Source of the DNA: CAYNST01 sp964399955
GTDB taxonomy: Bacteria; Pseudomonadota; Gammaproteobacteria; Pseudomonadales; Cellvibrionaceae
Direction of reading: 5' to 3'
Length of the DNA: 10,239 nt
Assembly (NCBI GenBank): GCA_964399955.1
Contig: CAYNST010000122.1
Span: forward strand, 1-10,239
The translations under genes and the position numbers were made by a program. Below, one piece after another: positions 7,509-10,239 of the stretch. Numbering within the stretch: position 1 is the first letter of the stretch; the number at the start of each line of letters is the position of its first letter. Under the pieces are notes generated by a model. It ran no database searches, was not told where the DNA came from, and saw only the letters and a program-made list of their open reading frames with translations.

Positions 7509-7547
7509 GTGTTCGCTATTCTTTTTGAGAATGAGAACGCAGCAGGT
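7505..7547. other. Nested imperfect hairpin
   Basis: Three arms nest around a TTTTG loop: ACCTG (7505-7509) with CAGGT (7543-7547), GTTC (7511-7514) with GAAC (7535-7538), and TATTCT (7517-7522) with AGAATG (7528-7533, one T-G pair). Small internal loops separate the arms. It overlaps the end of the direct repeat at 7508. It could be a REP-like element or part of a small RNA; function is not shown. Confidence 0.35.
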
Positions 7548-7574
7548 GCAGCCGGATTGAAATATGGATTACTT

Positions 7575-7589
7575 TTGTAATTATTACAA
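7575..7589. promoter_or_regulatory. 15-base inverted repeat, possible operator
   Basis: TTGTAATTATTACAA has perfect 7-base arms around a single central T. It lies in the AT-rich part of the region between two divergent genes. The form matches the operators of dimeric regulators such as TetR or MarR types, but no regulator gene is in the window, and the site is far from both starts (about 375 and 460 bases). Confidence 0.35.
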
Positions 7590-7796
7590 GCTATACCGCT
7601 CGTTTTTTGCTCTATTAGATGATTTTTACGCCAGTATTTTCCGTTTCTGCCAAATAAACTCTAATAAATGAAGATTGCATCAACGTTTATTGCGCCATTT
7701 ATGTGTATACACCCCTCGGCGCAAGACGCCTGGCGGGACTGATGTGAGCTAAGGTCTCGCCACCCGTGCGCTATGATGAAAAAGCTGAATCCAGTT

Positions 7797-7825
7797 CGCC
7801 AACCAAAGCGACACCTCGGTTGGCG
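7797..7825 (+). promoter_or_regulatory. Leader hairpin upstream of the barrel gene
   Basis: CGCCAACC (7797-7804) and GGTTGGCG (7818-7825) form a perfect 8-bp stem with a 13-base loop, about 140 bases before the barrel gene start. If the transcript begins upstream, this would be a stable element in its 5' leader. A DNA-binding site is also possible. Confidence 0.3.
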
Positions 7826-7964
7826 GCGGAACCGGGCGCACCGGCGGGCAGAATGTACTTGTTTCCGCTGTGCCCTGCCCTTATTCTGCAAACTTGGCAA
7901 GCGGCCGTGCAATGAACAGGCTGCGTGGCGATATCGCCGTTAAACAACCAGATAGGAGTCTTTA

Positions 7965-8865
7965 GTGGTTCTGAATCGTGTTCGCAATGCAGTTTGGGCA
8001 GCAGCCGTGCCGCTGCTTATCGGGTCTGTGGCGGCGGCGGCCAACGATATTGGCTACAACCAAGTCATCAGTCTTAGTGCGGGTGGCATACAGTCGGACA
8101 CTGACCGACTCAACCTGCGCGGTGCGGCGCCGGCCGTTAGGCACACCCTGGATTACGATTCCGGCAACATTTTCACCCTGGGGGTAGGCATTCAAGAGCG
8201 CAACGTCCGAGCCATGCTGGAGTTCTACTCTACAGGCACCGACATTCAGTCAAGCTCCATGACTGTAGAAGCCATAGACGTTGAAGTAGATGAAAGTGGG
8301 CCTGATGAGGACGATGCCGATGCCGATGCCGATGCCGATGCCGATGCCGANNNNNNNNNNNNNNNNNNNNNNNNNNNNNNNNNNNNNNNNNNNNNNNNNN
8401 NNNNNNNNNNNNNNNNNNNNNNNNNNNNNNNNNNNNNNNNNNNNNNNNNNCGATGCCGATGCCGATGCCGATGCCGATGCCGATGCCGACCAGCCGGTTG
8501 AAAACTCCGAGCTGCTGGGGGGCGACAAAAGCACCCAGGCGCTCTTCTACAGCCTCTACTGGCGGCCTGAGATTGCCTTTGGCCTGCGGGCAACACTTGG
8601 CGCAGGTGTAGGCTATGCGCAGCATGAGTTGAGCTGGACCACCGAGGCCGGACCGGCAAGCATGAGTGCCCGGGGCTGGACCGGAAAGCTTGGCGCCGGC
8701 CTGGAGTTCAGGCTGATGGAAAACCTGGGCATCTTTGCTTTGGCAGAATCCATCCATTTCGAGGATGTGAGAGATTCTCCGAGTACAGAAGGGTCACGCC
8801 CGGCTTATCGGTTGGGCGGCACAAGCCAAACGCATGTCAGCTTTGGCGTTCACCTGCTGTTTTAA
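7965..8865 (+). CDS. Outer-membrane beta-barrel with Asp-Ala repeat loop
   Basis: One gene, interrupted by an assembly gap, encodes a small outer-membrane barrel. It starts at GTG 7965, six bases after AGGAG (7954-7958); an in-frame TAA at 7941 excludes longer forms. A signal peptide (MVLNRVRNAVWAAAVPLLIG, cleavage near VAAAA|ND) precedes strand-like segments fitting an 8-strand OmpA/OmpW-like barrel: GYNQVISLSAGG, NIFTLGVGIQ, VRAMLEFYST, TQALFYSLYWRP, LRATLGAGVGYA, WTGKLGAGLEF, IFALAESIHFE, and a final THVSFGVHLLF ending in Phe, the usual assembly signal. The acidic Asp-Ala repeat lies between the third and fourth strands, which by standard topology is the second extracellular loop. The sequenced part gives about 128 residues before the gap and 137 after. 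The 100-N placeholder breaks the frame artificially. Function is unknown: surface structure, adhesion or cation binding are possible. Confidence 0.78.
8313..8487 (+). repeat. (GATGCC)n hexanucleotide tandem repeat
   Basis: Six perfect GATGCC units (8313-8348) and a partial GA precede the gap. After it, a single C completes a unit, and six more perfect units (8452-8487) follow. In the gene's frame each unit encodes Asp-Ala. At least 12 full units are visible, and the total is unknown because of the gap. The units show no base differences, which suggests recent expansion or continuing slippage. Confidence 0.9.
8351..8450. other. 100-N assembly gap inside the repeat
   Basis: Exactly 100 Ns replace the middle of the hexamer tract. 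The round number is the usual placeholder for a gap of unknown size. If the repeat is uninterrupted, the true missing length is 6k+3 bases (TGC plus whole units); 100 does not fit, which is why the flanks fall into different frames. Confidence 0.9.
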
Positions 8866-8916
8866 GGGTTTTGAAAAGTTAAGAGATGCGTGCAGGCAAC
8901 GGGTTCAGCTGCTGCC

Positions 8917-8963
8917 TGCCGTGGCCTGTGCGCCAAGCTGAAGCGGTTGCAAGGGCCACGGCA
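8917..8963. terminator. Candidate bidirectional terminator
   Basis: TGCCGTGGCC (8917-8926) and GGCCACGGCA (8954-8963) are perfect 10-base inverted arms with a 27-base loop, located between the converging barrel and aminotransferase genes. A second pair, GCAGGCA (8892-8898) with TGCCTGC (8913-8919), shares bases with the left arm, so the two stems exclude each other. There is no T-run; the role is inferred from position. Confidence 0.35.
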
Positions 8964-8989
8964 AGAGGGTTCACTTTTGGGCGGGCTGT

Positions 8990-10228
8990 TCAGGCACTAC
9001 CGGGGATGGGCTCAGCGGCCAGTGCTCTTTCCAGCTCCGCCATCCCGGCAGCAACGTCAACCACGCCTCCCGCCGCTTGTACGCTGGTCCCCAGGGCGTG
9101 TACCGTGCGCAGTACATTATGCGTGCGGCTCTGCTCCCCCATCTGCCCAACCCTGACAATGTTCAGTCCAAAAGCGCCTGATATCTCCACACGGAAGCGC
9201 TTGGACATAGTCTCCAGCACTTGCCTGGGTTCAACACCCGCAGGCACGCAAATGCCCACCACGGAGTTCAGCCGTACCGCTTCCTCCACAAGCAGCTCCA
9301 AGCCCATTGCACCTACTGCCCGCTGCAAGGCTTTGGAGCAAATCCGGTGGCGTTGAAAGCGCAGCGGCAGGGTTTCCAGACAAATTAGCCGCAGCGCTTC
9401 ATGCAGAGCCAATAGACCCGACACGGGGGCGGTGTAGTGATAGCCCTTGTTCTGCCAGAACTCCTGCGCCAGCCGAGCGTCCAGGCACCAGTGCGGCATG
9501 GGCGCGGACCGCGATTCAATGGTGCGCCAAGCGTCGCGGGAAAAGGCCAGCAACGACACCCCGGGTATGGACGACAAACCTTTCTGCCCGCCCGTAACCA
9601 CCGCGTCTATCCCCCATTCGTCCATCTCCAGCGGCATGGTACTCAACGTACAGACGCCGTCGACCACCGTGAGCGTGCCGCGGCTGCGGGCCAGGGCGCA
9701 GATATCCGGCAAACTGCGATTGAACACCGTACAGGAGGTTTCCCCTTGAACCATGGTCAGTACGTCGAATTGCCTTTCGGCCAGCACGGCTTCTACCGCC
9801 GCTGGATCAGCCGCCTGCCCCAGCGGCACTTCAAGTACCTCGCATTCACCCCCCACCCGGCGCGCCATCTCGGTAAACCGACTGCTGAACAATCCGTTCT
9901 GTATACACAACACCCTGCGCCCGGGCCAAACCAGGTTGGTGATTGCCATCTCCATGGCGGCCGATCCAGGCCCTGCCACTCCCAGAACGTAGGGGCTCTG
10001 CGTCTGGAAAACGTACTGGGCCATCCGCTTCACCCGCTCGACCACCCTGCCCATGGTGCTGCCCAAGTGGTTGATCACCACCGAATTGGCCGCCGCAACC
10101 TTGTCCGGAACCGGCACCGGCCCAGCGCCCATTAATAGCAAAGGGTCGTCGGGCAGAATATCGCTTAGGGGAAGGTCCTCTGGCGGCAGCAAGAGCTTGT
10201 TGGTCACGGGCGGGCAAGGGTCGAGCAT
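8990..10228 (-). CDS. Class V aminotransferase, alanine-glyoxylate type
   Basis: This 412-residue cytoplasmic PLP enzyme belongs to fold type I, class V (AGXT/serine-glyoxylate aminotransferase group). Landmarks in order: LLMGAGPVPVPDKV (31-44) at the usual N-terminal substrate loop; GPGSAAME (86-93) for phosphate binding; GETS (162-165); VVDGV with Asp190, which pairs with the pyridine nitrogen; GGQKGLSSIPG with the PLP lysine Lys216; YTAPVSGLLALHEAL (265-279); and IVRVGQMG with Arg359, expected to bind the substrate carboxylate. All key residues are present, so it should be active. Family members transfer amino groups between alanine or serine and glyoxylate, or use other partners such as pyridoxamine or 2-aminoethylphosphonate. 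The precise substrate cannot be read from sequence, and no pathway neighbours are in view. The ATG at 10228 has TAAGGA six bases upstream, and the window ends right after. Confidence 0.88.
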   Translation of the reverse strand: MLDPCPPVTNKLLLPPEDLPLSDILPDDPLLLMGAGPVPVPDKVAAANSVVINHLGSTMGRVVERVKRMAQYVFQTQSPYVLGVAGPGSAAMEMAITNLVWPGRRVLCIQNGLFSSRFTEMARRVGGECEVLEVPLGQAADPAAVEAVLAERQFDVLTMVQGETSCTVFNRSLPDICALARSRGTLTVVDGVCTLSTMPLEMDEWGIDAVVTGGQKGLSSIPGVSLLAFSRDAWRTIESRSAPMPHWCLDARLAQEFWQNKGYHYTAPVSGLLALHEALRLICLETLPLRFQRHRICSKALQRAVGAMGLELLVEEAVRLNSVVGICVPAGVEPRQVLETMSKRFRVEISGAFGLNIVRVGQMGEQSRTHNVLRTVHALGTSVQAAGGVVDVAAGMAELERALAAEPIPGSA

Positions 10229-10239
10229 GGTGGTCCTTA

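Larger units (their letters stand above)
7118..7964. other. Long divergent intergenic region
   Basis: These 847 bases separate the divergent lipoprotein and outer-membrane-barrel genes. No ORF in them has both a ribosome binding site and recognisable content. They contain a 12-base direct repeat and adjacent nested hairpin (7481-7547), an AT-rich patch (~7556-7675) with a 15-base near-palindrome, a GTGTATACAC palindrome (7703-7712) and an 8-bp inverted repeat (7797-7825). No clear sigma-70 promoter could be chosen for either gene. The size suggests complex regulation, an unannotated small RNA, or a decayed element. Confidence 0.5.

Noticed and set aside
7661..7912. Minus-strand 83-aa ORF in the intergenic region
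   Set aside because: No ribosome binding site, odd Arg/Cys/Ser-rich composition, and no recognisable domain.
7773..7943. Plus-strand 56-aa Cys/Arg-rich ORF just before and in frame with the barrel gene
   Set aside because: No ribosome binding site ahead of either ATG, and the reading spans a hairpin; the frame match to the barrel gene is probably chance, with two stops between them.
8313..8487. CRISPR-like or other array reading of the repeat
   Set aside because: The units are six bases with no spacers; it is a simple tandem repeat within a coding frame.
8230..8757. Minus-strand ORFs through the repeat with Gly-Ile, Arg-His or Ala-Ser repeats
   Set aside because: These are by-products of a six-base repeat that is open in every frame; the signal peptide, barrel pattern and ribosome binding site support the plus strand.
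8290..8865. ORF starting MKVGLMRT with Met-Pro repeats, running through the gap to 8865
   Set aside because: It reads the upstream half in the wrong frame; the placeholder length joins it to the true downstream frame. There is no ribosome binding site at 8290.
9437..10135. Plus-strand 232-aa ORF opposite the aminotransferase
   Set aside because: The opposite strand has a complete class V aminotransferase with all catalytic residues; this frame is a GC-rich shadow.

Overview
The window looks like chromosomal DNA from a marine-type gammaproteobacterium, possibly Cellvibrionales or a relative. This is an inference from protein style: a YcaD-like MFS carrier with a long acidic tail, NnrU, a beta-helix lipoprotein of the kind seen in polysaccharide-degrading marine bacteria, and an OmpA/OmpW-sized barrel. 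No rRNA, tRNA, CRISPR array, integrase or transposase was seen.

Layout. 1-244 has no confident gene but holds a perfect 14-bp palindrome. A 38-aa lysine-rich protein (245-361, +) converges on an MFS transporter (469-1737, -). Upstream of that lies an NnrU-family membrane protein (2007-2585, -) with its own terminator-like hairpin. A divergent promoter region (2586-2901) leads to an unrecognised 91-aa protein (2902-3177, +) and then an isochorismatase-family cysteine hydrolase (3403-4017, +). A small NTF2-like/DUF4440-type protein (4124-4507, -) and a 782-aa right-handed beta-helix lipoprotein (4769-7117, -) follow. An 847-bp, partly AT-rich intergenic region (7118-7964) with several inverted repeats separates the lipoprotein gene from a divergent outer-membrane beta-barrel gene (7965-8865, +). 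The window closes with a class V, alanine-glyoxylate-type aminotransferase (8990-10228, -).

The genes do not form one obvious pathway. Most appear to be single-gene units with their own ribosome binding sites, and strand changes are frequent. The nearest thing to a functional pair is the divergent lipoprotein and barrel genes. Both products are probably outer-membrane or surface proteins, and they may share control from the long region between them.

The most notable signal is in the barrel gene. A (GATGCC)n hexanucleotide tract encodes an Asp-Ala repeat in what appears to be a surface loop. It is broken by a run of exactly 100 Ns. The placeholder length puts the two halves in different frames, but the repeat phase shows that the true gene is almost certainly one continuous ORF of unknown repeat length. 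I found no convincing new multigene system.
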